Shown: positions 1 to 8,958 of the stretch, in pieces
Numbering within the stretch: position 1 is the stretch's first letter
How the letters are laid out: each line of letters starts with the position of its first letter
Assembly: GCF_021249405.1 (NCBI RefSeq)
Contig: NZ_CP089593.1
Location: forward strand, 1,426,001 to 1,490,000
Direction: 5' to 3'
Source: Halobacterium zhouii
GTDB taxonomy: Archaea > Halobacteriota > Halobacteria > Halobacteriales > Halobacteriaceae
DNA length: 64,000 nucleotides
Made by a program: the position numbers and the translations under genes
Notes under the pieces: model-generated
What the model saw: the letters and a program-made list of their open reading frames with translations, nothing else
Databases searched by the model: none
Told to the model about the DNA's origin: nothing

Positions 1-681
1 ATGCGGGCCGCCGAGGACCTGCTCCGCGCCGCCGACGCGGAGGACGGCGAACTCGTCTACGAGGGCGACCCGCTCACGAGCGAGGCCGTCCGCCAAGAGA
101 TCGAGACCACGCTCCTGGCCCACAGCTGTGCGCTCGACGAGACCATCGTCGCGGGCGGCGAACAGGCCGCCGGACCGCACAACCGCGGCAGCGGCCCGCT
201 TCCCGCTGACTCTCCCATCGTCGTGGACATCTTCCCGCAAAACAAGGACTCGAAGTACCACGCCGACATGACGCGGACGTTCGTCCACGGCGACGCGAGC
301 GACGAAGCCCAGGCGTTCTACGACGTCACCGCCGAGGCGAAGGCCGCCGCACTCGACGCCGTCGAACCCGGCGCGACCGGCGAGGAAGTCCACGACGCGG
401 TCTGCGACGTGTACGAGGACGCCGGCTATTCGACGCTGCGCTCGGACCCGGAGGCCGAGACGGGGTTCATCCACTCCACGGGCCACGGCGTCGGCCTCGA
501 CGTCCACGAACTGCCGAACATCGCTCCGCGCGGCGAGGAACTCGAACCGGGTCACGTCATCACCATCGAACCCGGTCTCTACGACCCCGACGTGGGCGGT
601 GTCCGTATCGAGGACCTGGTCGTCGTCACCGAGGACGGCTACGAGAACTACACCGACTACGCAGAAGCGTTCGAACTCTGA
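1..681 (+). CDS. M24 family Xaa-Pro aminopeptidase, partial (5' end outside window)
   Basis: This is the C-terminal catalytic pita-bread domain of a metallopeptidase that removes N-terminal residues preceding proline. The five expected metal ligands are visible: D76 in VVDIFP, D89 in HADMTRTF, H162 in [12 protein letters not shown]190 in ITIEPGLY and E204 in VRIEDLVVV. Only 226 residues are present, against roughly 370-400 in full-length relatives. The frame is open to base 1, so the N-terminal domain lies outside the window and the ATG at base 1 is probably internal. Proline dipeptidase is the alternative; the missing half would be needed to decide. Confidence 0.9.
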   Translation: MRAAEDLLRAADAEDGELVYEGDPLTSEAVRQEIETTLLAHSCALDETIVAGGEQAAGPHNRGSGPLPADSPIVVDIFPQNKDSKYHADMTRTFVHGDASDEAQAFYDVTAEAKAAALDAVEPGATGEEVHDAVCDVYEDAGYSTLRSDPEAETGFIHSTGHGVGLDVHELPNIAPRGEELEPGHVITIEPGLYDPDVGGVRIEDLVVVTEDGYENYTDYAEAFEL

Positions 682-739
682 GTCGTCTGAATCGTCTTCC
701 AGTTAGCAGGCGGTTCTCCGTCAGCGGGCCGTCCCCCTG

Positions 740-1327
740 TCAGCGAGTCGACGCTGACGCCTCGTCCTCCCCCAGGTCGTGGAGCACGGCGAGGAAGTCC
801 TGTTCGTCCAGTTCCGAGACGAGCGCGTCGAGGGTCTCGCGGCGCTCCTCGATCTCGTCACAGGCGCGCTCGTAGCGCTCGTCGCCCGCGAGTTCCGACT
901 CCGACTTGACGGTCTCGAGCGTGGCGCACCGCGACGCCAGCGAGAAGTACTTCTGGACCTCGTCGCTGTACAGCGAGCGCGCGAGCAGTCGCTCCACGAG
1001 GTCCTCGAGTTCCTCGCGCTCGACCGGTTTGACGACGTACGCGTCGAAGCCCAGTTCCAGCACGTCGAAGTCCGGGTCGACGGCGGTCACCATCGCCACC
1101 CGGCAGTCATAATCCTCCTCGCGGATGGATTCGAGCACCTCGTCGCCCGTTCCCTCCGGGAGTCGGCGGTCGAGCAGCACAACGTCGACATCGTCGTCGA
1201 GGCGGTCGAGCGCGCCCGCGACGTCGTACGCCGTCCGCACGTCGTACGCCGACGCGAGCCATGTCGTGAAGAGGTCCGCGAGTTCACGCTCGTCCTCGAC
1301 GACGAGCACGGTCGCCGTCTCCGTCAT
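740..1327 (-). CDS. HalX-domain response regulator
   Basis: A cytoplasmic two-component receiver protein of 195 aa. The receiver domain (about residues 5-115) has the acidic pair E11/D12, phospho-acceptor D53 in VVLLDRRLP, T81 and K100 in DAYVVKP. The C-terminal part (about 120-185) is a charged helical segment matching the haloarchaeal HalX domain, and no DNA-binding domain follows. No histidine kinase is adjacent, so its partner is unknown. A TATA-like box lies at 1352-1361, about 28 nt before the start codon, which supports this start and a leaderless transcript. The gene converges on the peptidase gene. Confidence 0.9.
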   Translation of the reverse strand: MTETATVLVVEDERELADLFTTWLASAYDVRTAYDVAGALDRLDDDVDVVLLDRRLPEGTGDEVLESIREEDYDCRVAMVTAVDPDFDVLELGFDAYVVKPVEREELEDLVERLLARSLYSDEVQKYFSLASRCATLETVKSESELAGDERYERACDEIEERRETLDALVSELDEQDFLAVLHDLGEDEASASTR

Positions 1328-1351
1328 CTCACATCCACCACGTTACCCGGA

Positions 1352-1361
1352 GTGTATAGTT
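1352..1361 (-). promoter_or_regulatory. TATA-like promoter element of the HalX regulator
   Basis: On the minus strand this reads AACTATACAC. Its centre is about 29 nt upstream of the ATG at 1327, the spacing expected for a leaderless haloarchaeal mRNA. Confidence 0.5.
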
Positions 1362-1467
1362 CTTTCCCGAGGCGTTCAACCGGTAATCGAGTCATTCGAA
1401 TGTGAGTTCCCCGAATGCGAGTCCCCGAACGAACTCCTTTTGGCCGGTCGGCGGCTAACCGAACACA

Positions 1468-2295
1468 ATGGACGTACTCGTCGTCGGCGCGGGCGCCGTC
1501 GGGCGGTGGTTCGGCGGCCTCGCGGACGCGCCCGTGGCGTTCGCGGACGCCGACCCGGAACGCGCCGAGGCCGCGGCGGACGTGCTCGACTCACGGTCAC
1601 GGGCGGTCGCACTCGACACCGATGACTCGTTCGGCCTCGTCGCCGTCACCGTGCCGATGGACGCCGCCGCCGACGCCGTACAGCGGCACGCGCCGAAGGC
1701 CCAGCAGGCCGTCGTCGACTTCACGGGGACGATGGAGCGCCCGCTGCGCGCGATGGCGGAGGCGGCGCCGGCCCGCGAGCGCGTGAGTTTCCACCCGCTG
1801 TTCGCGCCCGAGAACGCACCTGGTCGCATCGCGGTCGCAGAGAGCGCGCCCGGTCCGGCGACGGACCGCGTGCGGGAGTGGCTGGAGGCTGCCGGGAACG
1901 ACCTCGTGGACGTGGACGCCGCCGAGCACGACGACGCGATGGCGACGGTCCAGGGGCGCGCGCACGCCGCGGTGCTTTCGTTCGCGCTCGCCGCTGACGA
2001 CGTCCCCGAGGAACTGGGAACACCGGTGTACGACGCGCTGTCGGAGCTCGCGGAGCGCGTGACCGGTGGGAACGCCCGCGTGTACGGCGACATCCAGCGG
2101 GAGTACGGCGGCGCAGACGAGATAGCGGCGGCAGCCCAGCGACTCGCGGACGCAGCGGCCGCCGAGGAATCCTCGGACGCAGCGACCACCGAGGAATCCT
2201 CGGACGCAGCGACCACCGAGGAACCCGCGGAGGGCGAGTCGTCGGGCGAGCGGAGCAGGGAGACGTTCGCGGAGGTGTACGACGATGCCTGCTGA
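1468..2295 (+). CDS. tyrA: Prephenate dehydrogenase (TyrA)
   Basis: This enzyme oxidatively decarboxylates prephenate to 4-hydroxyphenylpyruvate for tyrosine synthesis, using NAD(P)+. An N-terminal Rossmann motif, GAGAVG, is at residues 7-12. The family HPLF motif is at 109-112, followed by the helical dimerisation domain. Length is 275 aa, normal for a monofunctional archaeal TyrA. The C-terminal linker carries a 9-residue unit (EESSDAATT) present twice in exact nucleotide copies, then a short helical tail. The stop overlaps the next gene by 11 nt, indicating co-transcription. Chorismate mutase and shikimate kinase of the same pathway lie 12 kb away. Confidence 0.93.
   Translation: MDVLVVGAGAVGRWFGGLADAPVAFADADPERAEAAADVLDSRSRAVALDTDDSFGLVAVTVPMDAAADAVQRHAPKAQQAVVDFTGTMERPLRAMAEAAPARERVSFHPLFAPENAPGRIAVAESAPGPATDRVREWLEAAGNDLVDVDAAEHDDAMATVQGRAHAAVLSFALAADDVPEELGTPVYDALSELAERVTGGNARVYGDIQREYGGADEIAAAAQRLADAAAAEESSDAATTEESSDAATTEEPAEGESSGERSRETFAEVYDDAC
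2164..2217 (+). repeat. Two exact 27-bp tandem repeats inside tyrA
   Basis: Units at 2164-2190 and 2191-2217 are identical at the nucleotide level and encode EESSDAATT twice. A degenerate third start (EEPAE) follows. The repeat lengthens an acidic linker without breaking the frame. Confidence 0.9.
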
Positions 2296-3679
2296 CAGGG
2301 ACGCGATCCTGGACAGCGCGAGGTATCTGCGGAACGTCCGGCCACTCGACCCCGCAGAACTCCGCGAGTACGTCGAGGGGCGACCCCACGAGGCAGTCGT
2401 CCGGCAGGTGCTCCGGGAGCACGCCGTGGACCTCGGCGTCGTGGAGCGCGAGGACGGCACGTTCGTCCCGGCGAACGACGACCCCATCGCGCCCGCATTC
2501 GACGGCGTGACCGAACTCCCGGAGGCCTACGCGTGGGCGGTAGAGGACCTGCTCGTGGAGCGCTGGGGCGCGAACTGGCACCGCGGCGACTCTGGCGATA
2601 CGCTCCGCGAGACCGTCCGCGGGTTCAAGGAGGAGTACCTCCAGCAGGAAGCAGTCGAGTACGACGCCGACGTCGCGCTCGGGTACGCGATATACCATCT
2701 GCCGGCGTACTACGCCGCCGTGCAGTACGCGCTCGCCGACCTCGCGGACGACGGCCTGTTCTCCGGGAACCTCCGCGTGCTCGACGTCGGCGCGGGCGTC
2801 GGCGGCCCCGCGCTCGGCCTGTTCGACCTCCTGCCCGAGGACGCGCTCGTGGAGTACCACGCGGTCGAACCGAGCGACGCCGCGGTGGACGTCCTCGAGC
2901 GCTTGCTCGAGGAGGCACCCCGGAACGTCCACCCGGAGATTCACCGCGAGACCGCCGAAGCGTTCGACCCGGAGGGCGAGTACGATCTCGTCATGCTCTG
3001 TAGCGTGCTCAGTGAACTCGAGGACCCCGTGCCGGTCGTCGAGAAGTATCTCGATGCGCTCGCGGACACCGGCACGCTGCTCGCACTCGCGCCCGCCGAC
3101 GAGAACACGAGCACGCAACTCCGCGACGTCGAACGCGCCGTCGAGGACGAGGCCGCGACCGTTTACGGGCCGACGCCGCGGCTCTGGACGGGCGAGCGTC
3201 CGACCGACTACGGGTGGAGTTTCGACCAGCGGCCGGACGTCGACGCGCCCGCAACTCAGCGCCGACTCGCGGAGGCCGCCGAACGCCCCTCGGAGTTCCA
3301 GAATACGGACGTGAAGTTCTCGTACTCGCTCCTGCGCACGGACGGCCGCCGCCAGCACGACGCCGACCTCTCCGGTGGGCAGTTGTTGAAACTCGCGGAC
3401 GCCGACGACTGGGTGACCCAGCGCGCGGACGCTGTCGTCGCCAAACTCTCCCGAAACCTCGCCGACGAGGATGCGAACCCGCTGTTCAAGGTGAGCGACG
3501 GTAGCGAGGACACGGAGTGTTACGCGGTGCTCGTCAACGAGACGAGCCTGAACCGCGCGCTCCGCGAGGCCGACTACGGCGACCTGCTCTCCATCGAGTC
3601 CGCGCTCGTGCTGTGGAACGACGACGAGGGCGCGTACAATCTCGTCGTGGACGAGGAGACGGTCGTGGACCGCGCGTAA
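2285..3679 (+). CDS. Rsm22-type SAM-dependent methyltransferase
   Basis: A 464-aa protein with a class I methyltransferase core. The SAM-binding motif LRVLDVGAGVGG is at about 163-174, followed by an acidic motif II around EPSD. The stretch DADVALGYAIYHLPAYYAAV before motif I is typical of the Rsm22 (small-subunit ribosome methyltransferase-like) family. In eukaryotes this family acts in mitoribosome assembly; in archaea the target is not established, so ribosomal RNA is an inference. The start overlaps the end of tyrA by 11 nt, so the two are probably one transcript despite unrelated roles. Confidence 0.8.
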   Translation: MPADRDAILDSARYLRNVRPLDPAELREYVEGRPHEAVVRQVLREHAVDLGVVEREDGTFVPANDDPIAPAFDGVTELPEAYAWAVEDLLVERWGANWHRGDSGDTLRETVRGFKEEYLQQEAVEYDADVALGYAIYHLPAYYAAVQYALADLADDGLFSGNLRVLDVGAGVGGPALGLFDLLPEDALVEYHAVEPSDAAVDVLERLLEEAPRNVHPEIHRETAEAFDPEGEYDLVMLCSVLSELEDPVPVVEKYLDALADTGTLLALAPADENTSTQLRDVERAVEDEAATVYGPTPRLWTGERPTDYGWSFDQRPDVDAPATQRRLAEAAERPSEFQNTDVKFSYSLLRTDGRRQHDADLSGGQLLKLADADDWVTQRADAVVAKLSRNLADEDANPLFKVSDGSEDTECYAVLVNETSLNRALREADYGDLLSIESALVLWNDDEGAYNLVVDEETVVDRA

Positions 3680-3697
3680 CGAGGCGGTTCCCCACTC

Positions 3698-4273
3698 CTA
3701 AAAGTACGTCTCTGCGCGTTTCGATGCTTTCTCTCCGAGTCGCTCGGGCGACTCCGCGAACCACGCCGCGCCGTTCACTTCCGCTTCCTGTGTGGCAATC
3801 TGACCGCCCACGTAGTCGGCGTCGAAGAAGACGTGGAGCGTGTGGCTCACCCGGTCGTCGTCCGGGTCCTCGCTTCGCCACTCGAGATGTTCGAGGTGCC
3901 AGAGCCCCGTTATCTCGCAGTCGACGCCGGTCTCCTCGCGGACCTCGCGGCGCGCCGCCTGCTCGAAGGACTCGTTGCCCTCCAGACCGCCCCCGGGAAC
4001 GCCCCAGTCGGACTCGCCGCGGGGGAGGATCATGAGCGCTCGCTCGCTGGTCTCCTCGCCGCCGGAGTACGTCTCGCTGCGCTCGCCGGCCTGCTCGGGC
4101 TGGCGAACGACCCACCCGTACGCGCTCCCGACGTAGCCGTCGTGAGCGTTCTCGACGTACTCCGGGAACTCCGCAGGCGGCACCTCGACCGTTCCCTCCT
4201 CGACCGGAACCTCACCGTACTCGTCCTGTAACCGCTGTCGCTGGTCGCGGACGAACGTCTCGTTGATGTGCAC
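3698..4273 (-). CDS. NUDIX hydrolase
   Basis: A 191-aa protein from a GTG start. The Nudix box GX5EX7REUXEEXGU is at about 95-117 (GGLEGNESFEQAARREVREETGV, only key residues matter: R109, E110, E113, E114). It should hydrolyse a nucleoside diphosphate linked to another moiety, but the substrate is not predictable. An open frame continues upstream to 4468, but that part is arginine-rich, unlike haloarchaeal proteins, and would overlap the divergent surE, so GTG at 4273 is preferred. It converges on the Rsm22-like gene with an 18-nt gap. Confidence 0.85.
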   Translation of the reverse strand: MHINETFVRDQRQRLQDEYGEVPVEEGTVEVPPAEFPEYVENAHDGYVGSAYGWVVRQPEQAGERSETYSGGEETSERALMILPRGESDWGVPGGGLEGNESFEQAARREVREETGVDCEITGLWHLEHLEWRSEDPDDDRVSHTLHVFFDADYVGGQIATQEAEVNGAAWFAESPERLGEKASKRAETYF

Positions 4274-4443
4274 GGAATCCAGCGTATTCCACCCCAGGTC
4301 ATCGTTGTTTCGGTGGTCGGCGGTTCGCGGGCGCCCCCACGTCGAAGGCCGTCGACTTCCGGACCGGCGGTGGGCTTTTGCCGCCTGCCGGCGATTTCCC
4401 TCCATGAACGAAGCGACGACGATTGGCGAGCGTACGCGAGTGC

Positions 4444-4449
4444 GGAGGA
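4444..4449 (+). promoter_or_regulatory. Shine-Dalgarno site of surE
   Basis: GGAGGA ends 6 nt before GTG at 4456. It selects that GTG over the in-frame ATG at 4423 and is a relatively rare strong ribosome-binding site in this window. Confidence 0.6.
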
Positions 4450-4455
4450 GCGAGC

Positions 4456-5229
4456 GTGAGTGACACACTCGAAATCCTCGTCACCAACGACGACGGAATC
4501 GACGCACCCGGTATCCGCGCGCTCGCCGAGGGCCTGAGCGACGTCGGGAACGTCACCGTCGTCGCGCCCGCGGACGACAGGAGCGCGATGGGGCGAGCGA
4601 TGTCCCACGAGGTCGGCGTCTACGAGCACGAACTCGGCTACGCCGTAGAGGGGACGCCCTCGGACTGCGTGGTCGCGGGCCTCGAGGCGCTCGGCCCCTA
4701 CCCGGACGTGGTCGTCGCGGGCGTCAACGAGGGCGCCAACCTCGGGATGTACGTCCTGGGGCGCTCGGGCACCGTGAGCGCCACCGTGGAGGCGACGTTC
4801 TTCGACGTGCCCGCGATAGCCACGAGTCTCTTCCTGCCGAGCGAGACGTTCGGCGAGGAGACCCACCCCGGAGACTACGAGGCCGCCGTCGACGCCACGA
4901 CGTATCTCGTCGACCGGGCGTACGACTCCGGCGTCTTCGATCACGCAGACTACCTGAACGTGAACGCGCCCCACCCCGACGCCGGCGCGACCGGGAAGAT
5001 GATGGTCACCCGGCCCTCCCACGCCTACGACATGACCGCCAAGCAGAACGGCGACACGGTGACCCTCCACGACCGCATGTGGGACCGCATGAACTCGGGC
5101 GACGTGCCCGACCCCGAGGGGACTGACCGCCGAGCCATCGTCGACGGCCACGTCTCCGTCTCGCCGCTCACTGCGCCACACACGACCGAGCACCACGACG
5201 AACTGGACGCACTCGCCGAGTCGTTCTAG
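4456..5229 (+). CDS. surE: 5'/3'-nucleotidase SurE
   Basis: A metal-dependent nucleoside monophosphate phosphatase of 257 aa, normal for the family. The N-terminus has the SurE signature ILVTNDDG (N11, D12, D13), followed by VNEGANLG and GRSGTVSATVEA with metal and phosphate ligands. A GTG start with GGAGGA upstream is chosen over an in-frame ATG 33 nt earlier. The gene diverges from one NUDIX gene and its last 4 nt overlap the stop of another on the opposite strand, so three nucleotide-phosphate enzymes cluster here. A role in nucleotide pool housekeeping is inferred. Confidence 0.93.
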   Translation: MSDTLEILVTNDDGIDAPGIRALAEGLSDVGNVTVVAPADDRSAMGRAMSHEVGVYEHELGYAVEGTPSDCVVAGLEALGPYPDVVVAGVNEGANLGMYVLGRSGTVSATVEATFFDVPAIATSLFLPSETFGEETHPGDYEAAVDATTYLVDRAYDSGVFDHADYLNVNAPHPDAGATGKMMVTRPSHAYDMTAKQNGDTVTLHDRMWDRMNSGDVPDPEGTDRRAIVDGHVSVSPLTAPHTTEHHDELDALAESF

Positions 5230-5726
5230 CCGTCGAGCCGACAGTCCCGTAGCAGCGCGTCGGCGTCGACGAACTCGGCCACGTCCGCTGGCGGCCCCGG
5301 GAACCACGCGACGCGCTCTATCTCGTCGTCGTGCTCGCCGAGGTCGTCGCCGAACTCGGTCTGGTCGGTGCTCGCGGCGAACGCCACGAACCAGCCTCGG
5401 ACTTCCGTCTCGCCCGCCCGGAACACCTGCTCTTCGACGCGGCCGGCGCGGCGAATCTCGCAGTCCAGCCCGGTCTCTTCTCGGACCTCGCGGCGCGCCG
5501 CGTCGGCGAACGACTCGTCGGCCTCGACGCCTCCGCCCGGGAGCACCCAGCCCTCGCTCCAGTTCGTCTCAACGAACGCGACCTCGCCGTCGGGGTTCCG
5601 GACGACCGCGCCGGCCGCCGTCCAGCTGTCGGCCGCGAGGTTCAGTTCCCCGGGTGGCACCTCGAACTCGCGGACGACGTGGGTGGCGTCCGTGCGCTCT
5701 AGCAGGGCGGCAACGGCGGCGTTCAT
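5226..5726 (-). CDS. NUDIX hydrolase
   Basis: A 166-aa Nudix protein. The catalytic box runs from about residue 64 (GGGVEADESFADAARREV) to 88, with the REVREETG core intact. The N-terminal 35 residues form a short helical extension seen in haloarchaeal relatives. Its stop codon overlaps the surE stop region by 4 nt on the opposite strand. Substrate specificity cannot be read from the sequence. It is only moderately similar to the NUDIX protein at 3698-4273, so the two are more likely old paralogues than a recent duplication. Confidence 0.88.
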   Translation of the reverse strand: MNAAVAALLERTDATHVVREFEVPPGELNLAADSWTAAGAVVRNPDGEVAFVETNWSEGWVLPGGGVEADESFADAARREVREETGLDCEIRRAGRVEEQVFRAGETEVRGWFVAFAASTDQTEFGDDLGEHDDEIERVAWFPGPPADVAEFVDADALLRDCRLDG

Positions 5727-5876
5727 GCACGTGGTCGGTCGATGCGGGCGAAAAAGGTAGCGGTGGTCGCTACCATCGCCGAGAGCGGCCAGCCGAGTTG
5801 CGTGCTGTCCGGCTTCGAACGCCGAAAGAACATCTCACCAACAACTGTATTGTCGACAGCGGCCGGAGCACCACGC

Positions 5877-6176
5877 ATGAGCACTCCCGAGGAGAACTTC
5901 GAGATCGCCACCGACGGGTCGAACGAACTGGCGACGCGAGCGGAAGCGATCGACTGGCTCGAGGCCGCGAACGAGTGTGACATGCTCGCGGAACTCGCTC
6001 GAATGAACGACCTCGACGACCGACTCCGGGAGGAGGCGTTGACCTACATGGCACACCCGCCGTGTGAACAGTTACTGCGGACGGTCGCCGACGGCGGAGA
6101 CCTGCCGGCGTCACTCCAGGAGCAAGCCGAAACGCTCCTCCGGGACACGCCGGACGACGCTGGCGCGAGTCCGTAG
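5877..6176 (+). CDS. Conserved small acidic haloarchaeal protein, function unknown
   Basis: A 99-aa acidic, helix-rich protein starting MSTPEENFEIAT. It has no transmembrane segment, metal-binding motif or recognised domain. The ATG at 5877 is preferred because the upstream in-frame extension to 5742 overlaps the promoter area of the NUDIX gene and is not acidic. Codon use matches its neighbours, which supports a real gene. It stands alone, between a divergent NUDIX gene and a methyltransferase. Function unknown. Confidence 0.6.
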   Translation: MSTPEENFEIATDGSNELATRAEAIDWLEAANECDMLAELARMNDLDDRLREEALTYMAHPPCEQLLRTVADGGDLPASLQEQAETLLRDTPDDAGASP

Positions 6177-6349
6177 TACTGACCCGCTACGATGGAGCAA
6201 CGGCGCGACAAGTGTATGGTGAGTCAACCCATACCATATCCGGAACTGGTGAGAGTCGCGTGTGCGGGCGGACTCCCACAAACGCCGACTGGCACCGGAA
6301 ACCTCGGCGCGAACTCCGGCACGACTTTCCCCGGCGCATCCACACGACC

Positions 6350-7153
6350 ATGACACAGCCGACACCGAAACCGACGGAGCAGATACAGAAGGAGTGGACG
6401 GTCGGTTCGTACCCGACGCTCGCACGAACGTTCCTACCGATGGCGTCCCGACTCGTCGACGCGGCGGGCGTCGGCCCGCAGGACCGCGTCCTCGACGTGG
6501 CCTGTGGCACGGGGAACGTCGCGCTGACTGCCTTCCGGCGAGGCGCCGACGTCACGGGCGTAGACATCACGCCGGCGATGCTCGACGGGGCACGCGAACG
6601 AGCGGCGGTCATCGACGCGGACGTCGACTGGGAAGCGGGCGACGCCACGGCGCTCCCGTTCGGCGACGACGCGTTCGACGCGACCCTCTCCTGCCTGGGG
6701 CACATGTTCGCCGACGACGCGGACGCGGCGGCGACCGAACTCGTCCGGGTCACCAGGCCCGGCGGCCGCATCGCGTTCACCTCGTGGACGCCCGAGAGTG
6801 GCATCGCCGCGATGATGCAGACGCTCTCGACGTACCTGCCGCCACGACCGGACTCACCGCCGCCGCCGTTCCTCTGGGGCGACCCGGACACCGTCCGCAG
6901 TCGGTTCGGCGACCGGGTCGAGGACCTCCGGTTCGAGACCGGGACGGTGCGGTACCCCGCGCTCTCACCGGGCCACTTCTGGGAGTCGATGACGTCCGAT
7001 TCGGGCGCGATACGTCTCGCCGTGGAGGAGGTGGCAGAGAGTGAAACGGCGGCCCTCTGGGAAGAGCAGTCCGAAACGCTCGCCCCCTACTTCTCGGACG
7101 ACGACAACGCGGTTGAACTGGAGTACCGACTGGTCACAGGAACGGTGGCGTAG
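6350..7153 (+). CDS. Class I SAM-dependent methyltransferase (UbiE-like)
   Basis: A 267-aa methyltransferase with motif I VLDVACGTGN at about 47-56, an acidic GVDIT motif and an ARPGG-like post-motif (VRVTRPGGRIAFTSW). The overall pattern resembles UbiE/Coq5-type small-molecule methyltransferases, but the substrate is not evident. ATG at 6350 (MTQPTPKP) is chosen; the longer frame from 6212 adds a basic, unlikely N-terminus. It stands alone between a small hypothetical gene and carbonic anhydrase. Confidence 0.8.
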   Translation: MTQPTPKPTEQIQKEWTVGSYPTLARTFLPMASRLVDAAGVGPQDRVLDVACGTGNVALTAFRRGADVTGVDITPAMLDGARERAAVIDADVDWEAGDATALPFGDDAFDATLSCLGHMFADDADAAATELVRVTRPGGRIAFTSWTPESGIAAMMQTLSTYLPPRPDSPPPPFLWGDPDTVRSRFGDRVEDLRFETGTVRYPALSPGHFWESMTSDSGAIRLAVEEVAESETAALWEEQSETLAPYFSDDDNAVELEYRLVTGTVA

Positions 7154-7301
7154 GATCCGGATACGCCGTCGCTGGGCAACGATTCCGGTTCTTCGGGGTA
7201 TCCCGTGCACTCCGCACTGTCGGTCACGGTCGCACTCCCTGCGTCGCTCACGCTCGCGATAGAACGGAGGAATCTACTTGCTCGCGCGAGTGCGGACACC
7301 C

Positions 7302-7997
7302 ATGCGCCAGACACTCGTCGAGTTGTTGGAGAACAACCGGGAGCACGCGGACGCGTTCCACTCCCGGTTCGACGACGTACAGGAGTCCCAGCACCCGGAC
7401 GCCGTCACCGTCTGCTGTTCGGACTCACGCGTGCTCCAGGACGCGATGTGGGGCAACGACGTCCCCGGGCGTATCTTCACCTGCGGGAACATCGGCAACC
7501 GCGTCGTCCAGCGCGTTCCCGACGGAGACGGTGGCACCCGGGACGTCGTCTCGGGCGACGTCCTCTACCCGCTCGCCCACACCGGAACGGACACCGCGGT
7601 CGTCGTCGGCCACACCGGGTGTGGCGCGGTCACCGCGACGTACGACGCCATCGACGATGGCGCCGACGAACCGGCGGGCATCGCGCACTGCGTCGACCTG
7701 CTCCGCACGCGTCTCGAACCCGGCGTCGACGCGCTCCCCGACGGCCTCGGCCACGACGCGGCCGTGAACCACCTCGTCGAGTACAACGTCGACCGGCAGG
7801 TCGAGTTCCTCCTCGAGAGCGAGGACGTCCCCGACGACGTGAGCGTTGCTGGCGTCGTCTACGACTTCCAGGACGTGTACGGCGGGCAGCGCGGCGAAGT
7901 CCACGTCGTGAACGTCGACGGCGAGACGGACGGGGAGACGTTACGGGACGACTACCCTGAGATCGACTCTCGAATCGAACGGCTCTGGGAGTACTAA
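7302..7997 (+). CDS. Beta-class carbonic anhydrase
   Basis: This zinc enzyme interconverts CO2 and bicarbonate. The beta-CA ligands are present: C39, D41 and R43 in CCSDSR, and H104 with C107 in VVGHTGCGA. The protein is 231 aa from ATG at 7302; an upstream in-frame TTG at 7278 is less likely. It is cytoplasmic, with no signal peptide or membrane segment. No bicarbonate transporter is adjacent. The family assignment is firm; its physiological role here (supply for carboxylases or pH balance) is inferred. Confidence 0.92.
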   Translation: MRQTLVELLENNREHADAFHSRFDDVQESQHPDAVTVCCSDSRVLQDAMWGNDVPGRIFTCGNIGNRVVQRVPDGDGGTRDVVSGDVLYPLAHTGTDTAVVVGHTGCGAVTATYDAIDDGADEPAGIAHCVDLLRTRLEPGVDALPDGLGHDAAVNHLVEYNVDRQVEFLLESEDVPDDVSVAGVVYDFQDVYGGQRGEVHVVNVDGETDGETLRDDYPEIDSRIERLWEY

Positions 7998-8027
7998 ACG
8001 CCCGACTGGCAAACGACCACGGCGGCC

Positions 8028-8711
8028 TCAGACGCCGAGTTCGTCGGCGAACTCGCCGAACGTCTCGATAGTCAGGTCGGGTTCCGTCTCGTACGGCCCC
8101 CACAGCGTGTCCTGGCGGTTTATCCAGACGCCCTGCATTCCGGCGTGAATCGCCCCCGGAACATCCCACCAGCCCGCGGCCACGAAGCTGACGTTCTCTA
8201 TCGGCGTCCCCATCTCGTCCGCGGCGTGACGGTACGGTTCGACGTCCGGCTTGAACCGCTCGACTTCGTCCGCGCTGATGGTGTCCGTGAGGAGGTCGCC
8301 GAGATCTCCGTGTTCGACCATCGACTCGAGCATCTCCTCGCTGCCGTTCGAGACGACGTACAGGTCGTACCCCCCGTCTCTCAGCCGTCTCATCCCGTCG
8401 TGTACGTCGTCGAAGACGGGCAGTTCGTGGTACGTCGAGAGGATCTCCTGCTGGTCGCTCTCGTCGAGTTCGATGCCGAGCGTGTCGAGAGCGTACTGCA
8501 ACGCGTGTCGGTTCATCTCGTAGAACGAATCGTACTCCTCGATGGCGTTCGCGACCATCGCGTAGCCCAGCGAACGGTTCCGCCAGAGTTTCGCGACCAC
8601 TTCGGGCGAGTCGACGTACTCCGAGAGCGGCTCTTCCACCGCCATCACGTCGACGAGAGTGCCGTACGAGTCGAACGCGACCGTTTCGACGGCGTCAGCA
8701 TCGAAGGACAT
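8028..8711 (-). CDS. HAD hydrolase, type II haloacid dehalogenase-like
   Basis: A 227-aa protein of the L-2-haloacid dehalogenase branch. Nucleophile D14 lies in VAFDSYGTLVD, motif II SNG is near 120, the conserved lysine is in ERFKPDVEPY, and the motif III region reads AAGWWDVPGA. Family members remove halogen from 2-haloalkanoic acids, but many annotated members are general phosphatases or uncharacterised, so the substrate is uncertain. It converges on carbonic anhydrase and is separated from the decayed antiporter by about 250 nt. Confidence 0.85.
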   Translation of the reverse strand: MSFDADAVETVAFDSYGTLVDVMAVEEPLSEYVDSPEVVAKLWRNRSLGYAMVANAIEEYDSFYEMNRHALQYALDTLGIELDESDQQEILSTYHELPVFDDVHDGMRRLRDGGYDLYVVSNGSEEMLESMVEHGDLGDLLTDTISADEVERFKPDVEPYRHAADEMGTPIENVSFVAAGWWDVPGAIHAGMQGVWINRQDTLWGPYETEPDLTIETFGEFADELGV

Positions 8712-8958
8712 CGTCGGATACGATAACGGCGCACACGATGAAGTAACTTACTGGGCCCACGGGATGGCCACGACGAAACGCGAAGGAGTCCGTCGTCGAA
8801 ATAGGCCGGATTCAGGGAAAACGCCACTGTCGAGTCGCTCAGTCTGAGGTAGTTGACGCCGGCGTAGTCCCGGCGCTCGGGTTCGCGTATCGGATCTTGT
8901 GTTCGGTCGAATTGCCGCCAGACTCAGATAACAGAACGTGGTAACAGTACACATTCCA

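Noticed and set aside
1721..3358. A 545-aa minus-strand open frame across tyrA and the Rsm22-like gene
   Set aside because: It ends in a long Arg/Pro-rich stretch and overlaps two well-supported genes; it is a GC3 shadow.
4274..4468. N-terminal extension of the first NUDIX protein
   Set aside because: It is Arg-rich, overlaps the surE ribosome-binding site and start, and does not align with the Nudix fold.
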